Source of the DNA: Deltaproteobacteria bacterium
GTDB taxonomy: Bacteria > Desulfobacterota > Desulfomonilia > UBA1062
Direction: 5' to 3'
Assembly: GCA_016934135.1 (NCBI GenBank)
Contig: JAFGTK010000350.1
Location: 1-9,457 of the forward strand
DNA length: 9,457 bases
Shown: positions 1 through 7,082 of the stretch, in pieces
Layout: each line of letters begins with the position of its first letter
Position numbering within the stretch: position 1 is the first letter of the stretch
Notes under the pieces: model-generated
The model's input: only the letters and a program-made list of their open reading frames with translations
The model's database searches: none
Told to the model about the DNA's origin: nothing
Made by a program: the position numbers and the translations under genes

Positions 1-69
1 ATCATGCTTGTATCGTTTTCCTGGGCCGGTTATATCCTGTATCAGCAGTACCGGCATCTTCAGAGGTGA
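1..69 (+). CDS. 3' end of an unidentified membrane protein (partial or remnant)
   Basis: Frame 1 is open from the left edge to a TGA at 67-69 and encodes 22 residues: a hydrophobic stretch, then GYILYQQYRHLQR. The upstream part lies outside the window, so the protein cannot be identified. The GY..YQ.YR pattern resembles the first membrane segment of the plus-strand gene at the right edge (GYFWIYQEYR). Two readings are open: the true C-terminus of a membrane protein, or the N-terminal membrane part of a sensor cut short by a stop. The second fits the broken genes that follow, but I cannot decide between them from this fragment. Confidence 0.4.
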   Translation: MMLVSFSWAGYILYQQYRHLQR

Positions 70-129
70 GGAATAAACCGGAAACAGAGGCGCTTCTTGT
101 AAAATCCGCATGTATTCCAATCACTGACA

Positions 130-329
130 AGGCTTAATAACATTAAGATCGGAACAAAACTATTAACAGTCGGTACAATGCTAATTGTAATAACATTGGT
201 GGTTGTAGGTCTCATAGCTGTAAACAAGGCATCCATATAAAACACGTGGAGGAAAAAGAGGACACGGATCTGTATCAGGAAATATCTGAATCTCATGATG
301 AACTGGGAGACAATGTTGAGCTTTTCTGA
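130..329 (+). pseudogene. Remnant of a methyl-accepting chemotaxis protein (N-terminus joined to a possible C-terminal tail)
   Basis: Codons 133-237 read NNIKIGTKLLTVGT followed by a strongly hydrophobic segment and VNKAS, after an initial Leu. This matches the cytoplasmic lead-in and first membrane helix typical of MCP chemoreceptors. The codon where Met would be expected (130-132) is AGG, no Shine-Dalgarno sequence precedes it, and a TAA at 238-240 stops the frame after ~35 residues. Immediately downstream in another frame (243-329) an acidic stretch VEEKEDTDLYQEISESHDEL ends at TGA; it could be the C-terminal tail of the same receptor, with the sensor, HAMP and signalling domains (normally ~500 residues) deleted. 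The N-terminal match is fairly firm; assigning the tail is inference. No functional receptor can be made from this locus. Confidence 0.5.
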
Positions 330-386
330 ATCCGGCAATCAGACAACAAAGGCAGGAAGGAATACAAAGTTTGACAGGAGGATGTG

Positions 387-467
387 GTGGGAAAGAAAAT
401 CTTAGGCGTTGACGACTCTGCAAGTATTCGCCAGATGGTTTCTTTCACCTTCTCATTCTGCTTCTGA
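387..467 (+). pseudogene. Truncated CheY-like receiver (first ~21 codons only)
   Basis: A GTG at 387-389, 5 nt after a strong AGGAGG (376-381), starts VGKKILGVDDSASIRQMVSFT, a close fit to the opening of single-domain CheY response regulators: beta-1, the paired acidic residues DD that bind Mg2+, and the start of helix 1. From about position 450 the resemblance ends and the frame closes at TGA 465-467, so beta-3 with the phosphoacceptor Asp and the switch Thr/Lys region are absent (26 codons against ~120 in intact CheY). The fragment follows the chemoreceptor remnant on the same strand, as expected for a former chemotaxis operon. It ends 13 nt from the convergent arnD stop, so the event that brought the arn cluster here may be what cut it. 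It is non-functional as seen. Confidence 0.68.
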
Positions 468-480
468 TGAACAATCCGGG

Positions 481-1335
481 TCAGACCGAACAGGTGAATG
501 CGCGGCCCGGGACAAGCCCCAGCCTCAAGGGCCGCACAGGAAGCGATTTCCTGTCCAGGTTCATTGCAATATGCTCCAGCGTATGAATCTCGTATCCGAG
601 ATCAAGGGCGCCCTCCAGTATATCGCGGAATGCCTGTTTATACACTGTTCCTTCCACCTCGGCATGGACAGGCAGGACCTTTGGACCAGGGCTCTCGATG
701 CCCTTTTCGAGCGCATGTATAACGCCTTTTACCCCCTGCTCCTCGATACACGGCAGATTTGAGGGCACCTCGATCACGTCATTTTCTTCGTATATGAATG
801 CCTTTTCGGCGCGGGTGCAGCTGAGATAGGAAAATCCGTATGCGCCTGCGATTTCAAGTGCCCTTTTATCCATGCGCCAGCCCGGGGCACCGAATGCCGC
901 TGGCTGATACCCGAGGATGTCTTTATAGGCATCAGACATTTTTCCAAACCACGCATCCATGGATTTCTTTGTCATGAGCGAAAGCCAATCCTGCCAGAGA
1001 CGATGATCCCATGCATGACAGGCAACCTCGTGACCTTTTTCTGCAAGATCCCGTACTGCATGGGGAAAGGATGTGCCGATCATGGGTGCCTTCAGCAGAG
1101 TCCCGTACAATGCCGTCTTTATCCCGTACATGCCCGGGGCATTGGTGCGGATCATCTTCATGAGAAACCTGGGCCGTATGAGCTGAAGAACAGCGAGCCC
1201 GGACCTGTCCGGGCCGAAGCTGACAAAGAAACTTGCGTTCAGCCCGAATGTCTCAAGGACATTGACAATCCCGGGCAGGCCGTCTCTCATGCCCTGGTAG
1301 GTATCGATGTCAACCTTGAGTGCCAGTTCTGGCAT
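481..1335 (-). CDS. arnD: ArnD-type undecaprenyl-phosphate Ara4FN deformylase (polysaccharide deacetylase family)
   Basis: This 284-residue NodB-fold deacetylase would remove the formyl group from undecaprenyl-phosphate-Ara4FN, giving the donor used by ArnT. Visible motifs: KVDIDTYQG near the N-terminus (D9 and D11, where NodB enzymes keep the catalytic base and a metal ligand), HAWDH (H107 and H111, metal ligands), APGWRMD (150-156) and PVHAEVEG with H224. VDIDTYQG and HAEVEG are specifically ArnD-like (E. coli RIDVDTFRG, IHAEVEG), not general chitin deacetylase. Length is near the E. coli enzyme (~296), so the gene looks complete. It is the last gene of the operon and overlaps the 3' end of the decarboxylase gene by 26 nt; AAGGAG lies 13 nt before the ATG, longer than ideal, so translation may depend on coupling. 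An in-frame TAA just upstream leaves no other conventional start. No clear terminator follows. Confidence 0.9.
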   Translation of the reverse strand: MPELALKVDIDTYQGMRDGLPGIVNVLETFGLNASFFVSFGPDRSGLAVLQLIRPRFLMKMIRTNAPGMYGIKTALYGTLLKAPMIGTSFPHAVRDLAEKGHEVACHAWDHRLWQDWLSLMTKKSMDAWFGKMSDAYKDILGYQPAAFGAPGWRMDKRALEIAGAYGFSYLSCTRAEKAFIYEENDVIEVPSNLPCIEEQGVKGVIHALEKGIESPGPKVLPVHAEVEGTVYKQAFRDILEGALDLGYEIHTLEHIAMNLDRKSLPVRPLRLGLVPGRAFTCSV

Positions 1336-2359
1336 AATGGGTTTCCGTCTCCTTAAGAAAGCTGTTCAAGGTTAATCGCAGTGCATCGTCGAGATTGATT
1401 TTGGGCTTCCACCCGAGAAGATTCCCGGCATTTTCAATAGAGGGCACCCTGGTGCGGATATCCTGATAACTCTCGCCATAGTAGGTCTTTGCATCCTGAA
1501 CAATAATCTCCGGATGTTTTCCATACGTATTGTATAAGGGATGCCTGATAAACATATCAAGGAGTTTGTAGGCAAGGTCCTTGATGGTGCAGTTGTTCTT
1601 CGGGTTTCCCAGGTTGAAGATCTGTCCAGTTGCCTTGCCGCCCGGGTTGTCGATGATCCTCATGATCCCGTCTATGCCGTCATCGATATAGGTAAACGAT
1701 CTGCTCTGGGTTCCTCCATCCACCAGGATAATGGGCTCATTGTGCACCAGAGATGCGATGAACTGGGTGACGACACGCGAAGACCCTTCCTTGGCGGTTT
1801 CGAGGGAGTCGAGCCTGGGGCCGATCCAGTTGAACGGCCGGATCAGGGTGAATTCCAGGTCTCCCCGGTTTCCGTAGGCCCAGATGACCCGGTCCAGAAG
1901 CTGCTTGGAACACGAATAGATCCACCGCTCCTTGTTTATGGGGCCGAGTATGAGCTCTGATGCATACTCGTCGAAACACTTGTCCGAGCACATGCCGTAT
2001 ACCTCTGATGTGGAGGGAAAGATCACCCGTTTGTGATATTTCACACACAGCCTTATGATCTGCAGGTTTTCCTCGAAATCCAGCTCAAATACCCCCAGCG
2101 GATTCTCCACATAGGTTTTCGGGGTTGCAATGGCAACCAGGGGCAGGACCAGATCACATTTCTTGATATGGTATTCTATCCACTCCTTGTTGATGCCGAT
2201 ATCACCTTCGACGTAATGGAAGCGCTCGTTATGAAAGACGCTCGCCAGCTTATCACTGCCGAGATCCATGCCAAAGACCTCCCAGTCGGTATCCCTCAGT
2301 ATTGTCTCGCTCAGGTGGGAACCTATAAAACCATTTACCCCCAGGATAAGAATCTTCAT
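1310..2359 (-). CDS. arnA: UDP-glucuronate decarboxylase (ArnA C-terminal domain as a separate protein)
   Basis: A 349-residue short-chain dehydrogenase/reductase that would oxidise UDP-glucuronate with NAD+ and decarboxylate it to UDP-4-keto-pentose (UDP-Ara4O). The Rossmann motif GVNGFIG is at 7-13. Catalytic residues of the E. coli ArnA dehydrogenase domain are present at a constant offset of 315: S118 and E119 in PSTSEVYG (E. coli S433/E434), Y148 and K152 in YSCSK (Y463/K467), and R304 in QDIRTR (R619, needed for decarboxylation). The match to that set, and the PFNWIGPR segment, favour ArnA over ordinary UDP-xylose synthase. Its ATG overlaps the stop of the formyltransferase gene as ATGA, so the two halves of ArnA lie in fusion order but are made as two chains. 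In E. coli they form one ~660-residue protein. The 3' end overlaps arnD. Confidence 0.9.
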   Translation of the reverse strand: MKILILGVNGFIGSHLSETILRDTDWEVFGMDLGSDKLASVFHNERFHYVEGDIGINKEWIEYHIKKCDLVLPLVAIATPKTYVENPLGVFELDFEENLQIIRLCVKYHKRVIFPSTSEVYGMCSDKCFDEYASELILGPINKERWIYSCSKQLLDRVIWAYGNRGDLEFTLIRPFNWIGPRLDSLETAKEGSSRVVTQFIASLVHNEPIILVDGGTQSRSFTYIDDGIDGIMRIIDNPGGKATGQIFNLGNPKNNCTIKDLAYKLLDMFIRHPLYNTYGKHPEIIVQDAKTYYGESYQDIRTRVPSIENAGNLLGWKPKINLDDALRLTLNSFLKETETHYARTGTQG

Positions 2360-3270
2360 TGTACATATTCTCCTTTATATTGTTTAAACCATGCGGCAAG
2401 CTCTCTTCCCTTCAGAACCGAACCGCCCGTCTCTATCTCCTGCGGAAGAATGCACCCCTTTTGCGTGCCGATCATGACAGTATCTTCAGTATGGATTATC
2501 TTTCCCGGGGCATGGGTTGTGTCATCCGTGTATGCGGCGCTCCAGAAAAGGACCTTATTCTCTCCTGCAAAGGCGAATGCCCCGGGGTATGGCCTGGTTA
2601 CCCCTCTGATCAGGTTGTATATCTCCCGGGCTGGACTGTCCCAGGATATGCGGCCGTCTTCAGGCCTTCTGCCTGAGAAATACGACCCCGCGCTCAGGTC
2701 CTGAGGTATTTTGGAGATATTGCCGGATTTTATTTCCGGCAGGATCTCCTTTAAAAGGGCCCTTGTTGCCTCATCCAGCTTTTTAAACAGGGTGAGTGCC
2801 GTGTCATCTTCGGCAATCTCGACCTTTCGCCGGGCTACAATAGGACCCGCATCGGGCTTCTCCACCATTTCGTGCAGTGTTACCCCGGTATCCCTCTCTC
2901 CCTTTATGATCACCCAGTTGACCGGGCATCTGCCCCGGTATGCAGGCAGGTACGAGCCGTGAAGGTTGTATCCGCCGAGCACAGGGATCCTGAGGATTTC
3001 CATAGAGATCATATGCCGGTAATAAAAACTGAATATGATATCCGGGGATATCTCCCTGATCTTTTCGATCCACTCGGGTGTGTTCGGGTTCTCAGGTGCT
3101 GCAGATTCAATGGAGAGTCTCCTGCACAGATCCTTCACGGATTTGAACCATACATTCTCGTCGGGATTGTCTTCATGCGTAAAGACCAGCGGTATGTCGA
3201 AACCGGCATCGACGAGCATCTCGATCCCTGTGAAGCCGATGTTGTGATACGCAAAAACGATCGCCTTCAT
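2356..3270 (-). CDS. arnA: UDP-L-Ara4N formyltransferase (ArnA N-terminal domain as a separate protein)
   Basis: A 304-residue enzyme of the methionyl-tRNA formyltransferase fold that would transfer a formyl group from N10-formyltetrahydrofolate to the amine of UDP-L-Ara4N, the form used by ArnC. The length equals the E. coli ArnA formyltransferase domain (residues 1-304), and the catalytic triad falls at identical numbers: N102 and H104 in GGYNLHGSYLPAYRG and D140 in EKPDAG. An OB-like C-terminal part follows. Start at 3270: GGAGGA lies ~7 nt upstream and MKAIVFAYHNIGF matches the family start. The frame stays open to 3501, but that part lies opposite no family homology and inside arnC. It begins 1 nt after the arnC stop and ends with the 4-nt ATGA overlap, so it is tightly coupled to both neighbours. 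Free-standing homologues exist for other sugars; the context makes Ara4N the likely substrate. Confidence 0.9.
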   Translation of the reverse strand: MKAIVFAYHNIGFTGIEMLVDAGFDIPLVFTHEDNPDENVWFKSVKDLCRRLSIESAAPENPNTPEWIEKIREISPDIIFSFYYRHMISMEILRIPVLGGYNLHGSYLPAYRGRCPVNWVIIKGERDTGVTLHEMVEKPDAGPIVARRKVEIAEDDTALTLFKKLDEATRALLKEILPEIKSGNISKIPQDLSAGSYFSGRRPEDGRISWDSPAREIYNLIRGVTRPYPGAFAFAGENKVLFWSAAYTDDTTHAPGKIIHTEDTVMIGTQKGCILPQEIETGGSVLKGRELAAWFKQYKGEYVQ

Positions 3271-3271
3271 A

Positions 3272-4198
3272 TCAGTAGATCCTCCGGATGGTGTATGGCG
3301 GACGGCTTTTAACTTCCCGATAGATCCTTCCCACGTATTCTCCCATGATGCCCAGGGCAAAAAACTGGGTGCCGACAAAGAAGAAGAGTATGGCAAACAG
3401 TGTGAATACGCCTTGTGCCGCCCAGGCGGCACCGAAATAGAGCCTGGCGACCGCCAGAAAGATGCCGAAGCCCACGCCTGAAAATGCCATGATGAAGCCA
3501 AGATAGAGAAGAAGCTTGAGCGGGAATTCGGAAAAGGATGTTATCAGATCGAAATGCAGGGTGATGAGCTTTGAGAACGAGTACTTTGTCTGCCCTGCGT
3601 AGCGTTGTTCGTGTTCCACCTCGATCTCGGTGATCCTCTTTGCAAAACTTGTTGCAAGGGCAGGGATAAACGTGGAATGTTCATGGCTGCTTACCATGTA
3701 ATCAACCACACTGCGCCTGTATGCCCGCAGCATGCATCCCCAGTCGGACAGGATCACGCCTGTGATTCGCCGGGTCAGGGCATTGATGACACGGCTCGGT
3801 ATCTTCCTGAAAACAGAATCCTTGCGGGCCTTTCTCACTGAACCGACCACCTCGTAATCCCCCTCCTCCATCACTGATATGAGCCGGGGGATCTCTTCCG
3901 GCGGGTTCTGAAGGTCTGCATCCAGGGTGACAATGATATCCCCTTCACTGTTTTCAAACCCGGCAAATATCGCTGCATGCTGACCGTAGTTCTTTGTAAG
4001 CTCCACTATGATCACCCTGTCTCCGCCATGTTCTTTCATGATCTCCAGAGACCGGTCAGTACTGCCGTCATCGACCATGAGGATTTCGTAATCTCTGTGA
4101 AGACTCTCCATGACAGGGATGAGCCTTTCGAACAATTTTTCCAGAACAGCCTCTTCATTGAACACCGGTATGACAACAGATATCTTTTCCGCCTTCAT
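3272..4198 (-). CDS. arnC: Undecaprenyl-phosphate Ara4FN transferase (GT2 family)
   Basis: A membrane glycosyltransferase of 308 residues that would move Ara4FN from UDP to undecaprenyl phosphate on the cytoplasmic face. GT2 signatures: VVIPVFNEE (8-16), VDDGSTD (42-48), the nucleotide and metal-binding DADLQ (93-97), and RYAGQTKYS near 199-207, characteristic of polyprenyl-phosphate glycosyltransferases. Two membrane helices lie at about 226-254 and 262-289, followed by EYVGRIYREVKSRPPY, as in ArnC/DPM1-like enzymes. E. coli ArnC is 322 residues. I take the ATG at 4198, preceded by GGAGAG at ~7 nt; an in-frame ATG at 4213 would add five residues but lacks a good ribosome site. Sequence alone would allow a GtrB or dolichol-phosphate-type role; the surrounding arn genes make ArnC the best call. 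It follows the only sizeable gap within the biosynthetic block. Confidence 0.86.
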   Translation of the reverse strand: MKAEKISVVIPVFNEEAVLEKLFERLIPVMESLHRDYEILMVDDGSTDRSLEIMKEHGGDRVIIVELTKNYGQHAAIFAGFENSEGDIIVTLDADLQNPPEEIPRLISVMEEGDYEVVGSVRKARKDSVFRKIPSRVINALTRRITGVILSDWGCMLRAYRRSVVDYMVSSHEHSTFIPALATSFAKRITEIEVEHEQRYAGQTKYSFSKLITLHFDLITSFSEFPLKLLLYLGFIMAFSGVGFGIFLAVARLYFGAAWAAQGVFTLFAILFFFVGTQFFALGIMGEYVGRIYREVKSRPPYTIRRIY

Positions 4199-4221
4199 GC
4201 TACATCTCTCCATTTTTGTGA

Positions 4222-4275
4222 ATCAGGGTTGATCCTGATACTGCATGCATCTGCAGCGCGCATGCTGCCCGGCAG
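4222..4275 (-). promoter_or_regulatory. Cluster of four short inverted repeats in the arnB-arnC gap
   Basis: The ~96-nt gap between the arnB stop and the arnC start holds four small perfect inverted repeats (plus-strand coordinates): 4222-4227/4234-4239 (6 bp arms, 6-nt loop), 4241-4245/4252-4256 (5 bp, 6-nt loop), 4253-4257/4264-4268 (5 bp, 6-nt loop) and 4265-4268/4272-4275 (4 bp, 3-nt loop). The last three share arm bases, so adjacent hairpins cannot all form together. None has the U-tract of an intrinsic terminator. In mRNA they could affect processing, stability or arnC translation; chance is also possible with arms this short. The repeats are seen directly; any function is inference. 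Confidence 0.35.
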
Positions 4276-4294
4276 ATATTCGTATGATCCCTGT

Positions 4295-5419
4295 TCATGC
4301 AAGTATCCCCTTTATTGTTTCAATCACCCTGGTGATGTTCTCATCCGACATGCCCGGATAGAGCGGGAGGCTCAGGATCTTTTGTGAGGCAGCCTCTGTT
4401 TCCGGAAGATCGATGTCTCCGAAAAGCCTCCTGACATAACTCAGCCTGTGGCATGCGGGAAAGTGCAGCCCATAGCCGATATTATCGCGGGCAAGGGCTT
4501 CCATGAACGCGGGCCTGTCCATGGACAGTATCTTCACGACAAACAGATGCCAGGAATGTACATGATCATATTGAGGCCTGCCCGGGAGATCCAGGCCGTC
4601 AATCGAAGCCAACTCATTGAGATACCGGTTTGCGATATTTGAACGTATCTCATTGATCTGATCGATCTTTCTCAGCTGCACTGTGCCGAGTGCCGCCTGG
4701 ATATCGGTCATATTGTATTTATGCCCCGGCTCGGTAATGTCATAGCTCGGGTCGGATGCCCTGCCGTAGCGCTTCCATGCATCCCGTTCAATGCCGTGAA
4801 ATCTCATGAGCTTCACTCGGGCCATAAAATCCTTATCACTGCCGGTTATCATTCCCCCCTCTGCTGTTGTAATGTTTTTGATGGGGTGGAAAGAGTAGAC
4901 GGCCAGGTTTTTCCATCCGATATGCCTGCCCTTGTAAAAGGTGCCGACAGCGTGGGCGGCATCTTCAATGACAGGGATATCCCGGGCAATGGACTCTATG
5001 GCGTCCATGTCTGCAGGTGCCCCGGCAAAATGGACAGGGATGATGGCTTTTGTATGCTTTGTAATCCTTTTTTCAATCTCTTCGGGCCTGACGAGCAGCG
5101 TATCATAATCGACATCAGCGAATACCGGTTTTGCGCCTGCGAGTACGATCTGGTTTACGGTAGAGGCAAAGGTTATGGATGGGGTTATCACCTCGTCATT
5201 GTTGCCGATACCGAGGGCCTTTAGCACAAGGTGCATGCCTGCCGTGCCAGAACTGAGGGTCAGGGCCTGCAAAGCCCCGGTATAGCGGGCAAAGTTCTCT
5301 TCAAGCTCTGCGCACTTTGGCCCGGTGGTTATCCATCCGGATTTTACCACATCTATGATAGCATCGATCTCTTCTCTGCCCAGATACGGCCTGCTCATTG
5401 GTATGAATTCATCATTCAC
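4295..5419 (-). CDS. arnB: UDP-Ara4O aminotransferase (ArnB, DegT/DnrJ/EryC1 family)
   Basis: A 374-residue PLP-dependent aminotransferase that would transfer the amino group of glutamate to UDP-Ara4O, giving UDP-L-Ara4N. Family marks: SRPYLGREE and SGWITTGP near the N-terminus (E. coli ArnB: SRPAMGVEE, SGWITTGP), SSGTAGMH (56-63) for the PLP phosphate, EDAAHAVG (152-159), and SFHPIKNITTAEGG with Schiff-base lysine K181 (E. coli K182). Length is close to E. coli ArnB (~379-385). The start is GTG at 5417-5419: NDEFIPMSRP aligns with the E. coli start, whereas the ATG seven codons in would remove it. GGGAG lies ~9 nt upstream, inside the last codons of arnT; the arnT stop and this GTG are 2 nt apart, pointing to translational coupling. 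Other DegT aminotransferases act on different sugars, but motifs and context agree on ArnB. Confidence 0.92.
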   Translation of the reverse strand: MNDEFIPMSRPYLGREEIDAIIDVVKSGWITTGPKCAELEENFARYTGALQALTLSSGTAGMHLVLKALGIGNNDEVITPSITFASTVNQIVLAGAKPVFADVDYDTLLVRPEEIEKRITKHTKAIIPVHFAGAPADMDAIESIARDIPVIEDAAHAVGTFYKGRHIGWKNLAVYSFHPIKNITTAEGGMITGSDKDFMARVKLMRFHGIERDAWKRYGRASDPSYDITEPGHKYNMTDIQAALGTVQLRKIDQINEIRSNIANRYLNELASIDGLDLPGRPQYDHVHSWHLFVVKILSMDRPAFMEALARDNIGYGLHFPACHRLSYVRRLFGDIDLPETEAASQKILSLPLYPGMSDENITRVIETIKGILA

Positions 5420-5421
5420 GG

Positions 5422-6981
5422 TTAATTCTCCCTTCCCGGACCTGCACCGGAGAATACCCGTGCAAGTACCGCCTTTTGTGAACCCATGTCTCTTTCAAGG
5501 ATAATATCTATCCGGGAGCCTTCCGGAAAAGGATTGTACAGCTTGCGCCTGGATGTCTCCCAGAGGTAGAGTCCGCCGCGGAACGTATCAGTTGCAGCTT
5601 CAAAGGTTGCCACATGTTTTCCCGTAAGCATGGGAATCAGCCCTTCAAACATCTCGTCTCCATACACTATGGAGATGTCTTCTCCGTCTGCCTGAACAAG
5701 GGCCTCGCGGGTGAAACCAAGATAGTCTTCACTTGGCTTCATGTATTGATAGTAAACCGCTGCAGATGCAAACAGCGCCATGGACATGAGTATGACAAGG
5801 GCGGAGGGTGCTGCAGGCAATAAAGACCTTTTCCGCCAGACAAATATAAGGCATCCCGCAGATATGATCCCTGCACAGGAACCGAGCAGGGGGTATCCAA
5901 GGAATATCCCTGCAAACGGCAGAAAACAGGCGATTACAGCTATCATGCGGGTGATCGCCAGCATGACCCGCTCCCATTTCATCCCGGGCAGCCTGTTCAG
6001 CCAGGCGGCTGTCATGCAGGCGGCAGCCGGGAACAAGGGGACAAGATAAATACCCCTTTTGGTTGATGAGATGCACAGAAGAATAAATGGGCCTATAAAC
6101 CAGCTGATATATGTATCTTTTCTGAAATTGCGTATTGAAGAGATAAACGCTGGGATAAAAACAAACGTCCATGGAAGAAAATCCCTGGGGAAATGATCGA
6201 AGTAGTAGAGTATCCCATGCTGATGCCCCAGGACAGCCCCTTGTGAAAGACCGAGAAACCTCATTACATTGTTAATGACGATAACTTCCCTTACAAAAGG
6301 CCATCCTCCCTGCAGATAAAGACTCAATATCCAGGCTGTGACCGGAACAAGCAGGGTTGCAGATACGACTGCGGGCCGCAATCTCAATACCAGGAGGATA
6401 TTCTTGAGACGGATGCTTTCGATCAGCACCGCGGCTGCGATTATGGCAGGGCCCACAAAGCCTTTTACCAGAAAGGAAAGGCCTATCGATAATCCGAAGA
6501 CAAAGGCATCGGCCATCCTGTTATCCCTGAGGAGCCTCTGAAAAGAAAACATGGCAAGGGCAATGAAACACACGAGCGCGCTGTCGATCTGTATCCATCT
6601 TGCCATCTGAAAAAACTGCCATGAGCTTGCAAGGATGCCCGCTGCCATGAGACCCTCGGGCACGGTCCCGTTCCTGCTGCTGAGGGAAAAGGTGATCCAG
6701 AGCGTGAGTATTCCAAAGATAAGGGAAACCATACGGTAGGGGACATCATTGTCTGTACCGAACAGCCTGCCTGCCAATGAACCTGCGATAAAATACAGGG
6801 GGGGCTTTTCAAGAAACGGCCTCCCGTTCAGGCGGGGCACGACAATATCTCCGGATAGTGCCATCTCCGCACATATCCCCGCTACCCTCGGTTCATCCGG
6901 CCTCCATGTACCGTGATCAATCCCCGGAATAATAAAGAGGATCAGGAAAATACCTATAAATAAAATGGTCGATACCTTCAT
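5422..6981 (-). CDS. arnT: ArnT-like lipid A L-Ara4N transferase (GT83 family membrane protein)
   Basis: A 519-residue polytopic membrane protein that would transfer L-Ara4N from undecaprenyl phosphate to lipid A phosphates at the periplasmic side. After a first helix (residues ~4-20) comes WRPDEPRVAGICAEM (D29/E30), the acidic first periplasmic loop of PMT-like C-type glycosyltransferases, then VVPRLNGRPFLEKPPLYF, close to the E. coli VPHLLGLRYFEKP segment. A second conserved acid is D133 (WIQIDSAL). About a dozen hydrophobic segments follow, then a soluble C-terminal tail from ~400. E. coli ArnT is 550 residues. I place the start at ATG 6981 because the first helix follows directly, as in E. 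coli; ATG 7002 or TTG 7005 would add 7 or 8 residues, none with a strong ribosome site. GT83 members can use other sugars; the neighbours favour L-Ara4N. It leads the biosynthetic block, unlike its fifth place in enterobacteria. Confidence 0.87.
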   Translation of the reverse strand: MKVSTILFIGIFLILFIIPGIDHGTWRPDEPRVAGICAEMALSGDIVVPRLNGRPFLEKPPLYFIAGSLAGRLFGTDNDVPYRMVSLIFGILTLWITFSLSSRNGTVPEGLMAAGILASSWQFFQMARWIQIDSALVCFIALAMFSFQRLLRDNRMADAFVFGLSIGLSFLVKGFVGPAIIAAAVLIESIRLKNILLVLRLRPAVVSATLLVPVTAWILSLYLQGGWPFVREVIVINNVMRFLGLSQGAVLGHQHGILYYFDHFPRDFLPWTFVFIPAFISSIRNFRKDTYISWFIGPFILLCISSTKRGIYLVPLFPAAACMTAAWLNRLPGMKWERVMLAITRMIAVIACFLPFAGIFLGYPLLGSCAGIISAGCLIFVWRKRSLLPAAPSALVILMSMALFASAAVYYQYMKPSEDYLGFTREALVQADGEDISIVYGDEMFEGLIPMLTGKHVATFEAATDTFRGGLYLWETSRRKLYNPFPEGSRIDIILERDMGSQKAVLARVFSGAGPGREN

Positions 6982-7014
6982 ACATGTCCCGGCTGTGCGC
7001 ATCAAAATGCATTA

Positions 7015-7046
7015 ATAAATTCATCAGGTGTTGTTGTTGAATTTAT
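7015..7046 (-). repeat. Inverted repeat in the arnT leader
   Basis: An 8-bp perfect inverted repeat, ATAAATTC at 7015-7022 and GAATTTAT at 7039-7046, with a 16-nt spacer, lies just downstream of the possible arnT -10 element and ~35-65 nt before the arnT start. It could be an operator or an AT-rich mRNA hairpin. There is no sequence proof of either, and AT-rich repeats of this size can arise by chance. Confidence 0.35.
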
Positions 7047-7053
7047 AGATACT

Positions 7054-7082
7054 ATAATACGAACCTTACATGAGCATGACCT
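7054..7082 (-). promoter_or_regulatory. Possible promoter ahead of arnT
   Basis: The 140-nt gap between the kinase stop and arnT is the largest break in the minus-strand gene block. On the minus strand it has TATTAT (7054-7059; the overlapping TATAGT at 7051-7056 is an alternative -10) and, 17 nt upstream, AGGTCA (7077-7082), which matches the -35 consensus at only three positions. A weak -35 would suit a promoter activated by the neighbouring response regulator, but no clear direct-repeat regulator box is visible. Promoter strength and start point are not established. Confidence 0.3.

Noticed and set aside
384..405. ATG at 382 as a start for a separate small peptide
   Set aside because: It gives only seven codons (MWWERKS) and sits directly against the Shine-Dalgarno sequence; the GTG at 387 gives the clear CheY match.
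2033..2704. Long plus-strand open frame (223 codons) across the two arnA genes
   Set aside because: It is antisense to two conserved genes, matches no family I recognise, and has low-complexity antisense character with no ribosome site.
3271..3501. In-frame extension of the formyltransferase upstream of 3270
   Set aside because: It lies within arnC on the same strand, has no resemblance to the family, and the ATG at 3270 has a strong ribosome site and gives exactly the expected length.
4721..5224. Plus-strand open frame (167 codons) opposite arnB
   Set aside because: A shadow of a highly conserved aminotransferase gene; no independent coding evidence.
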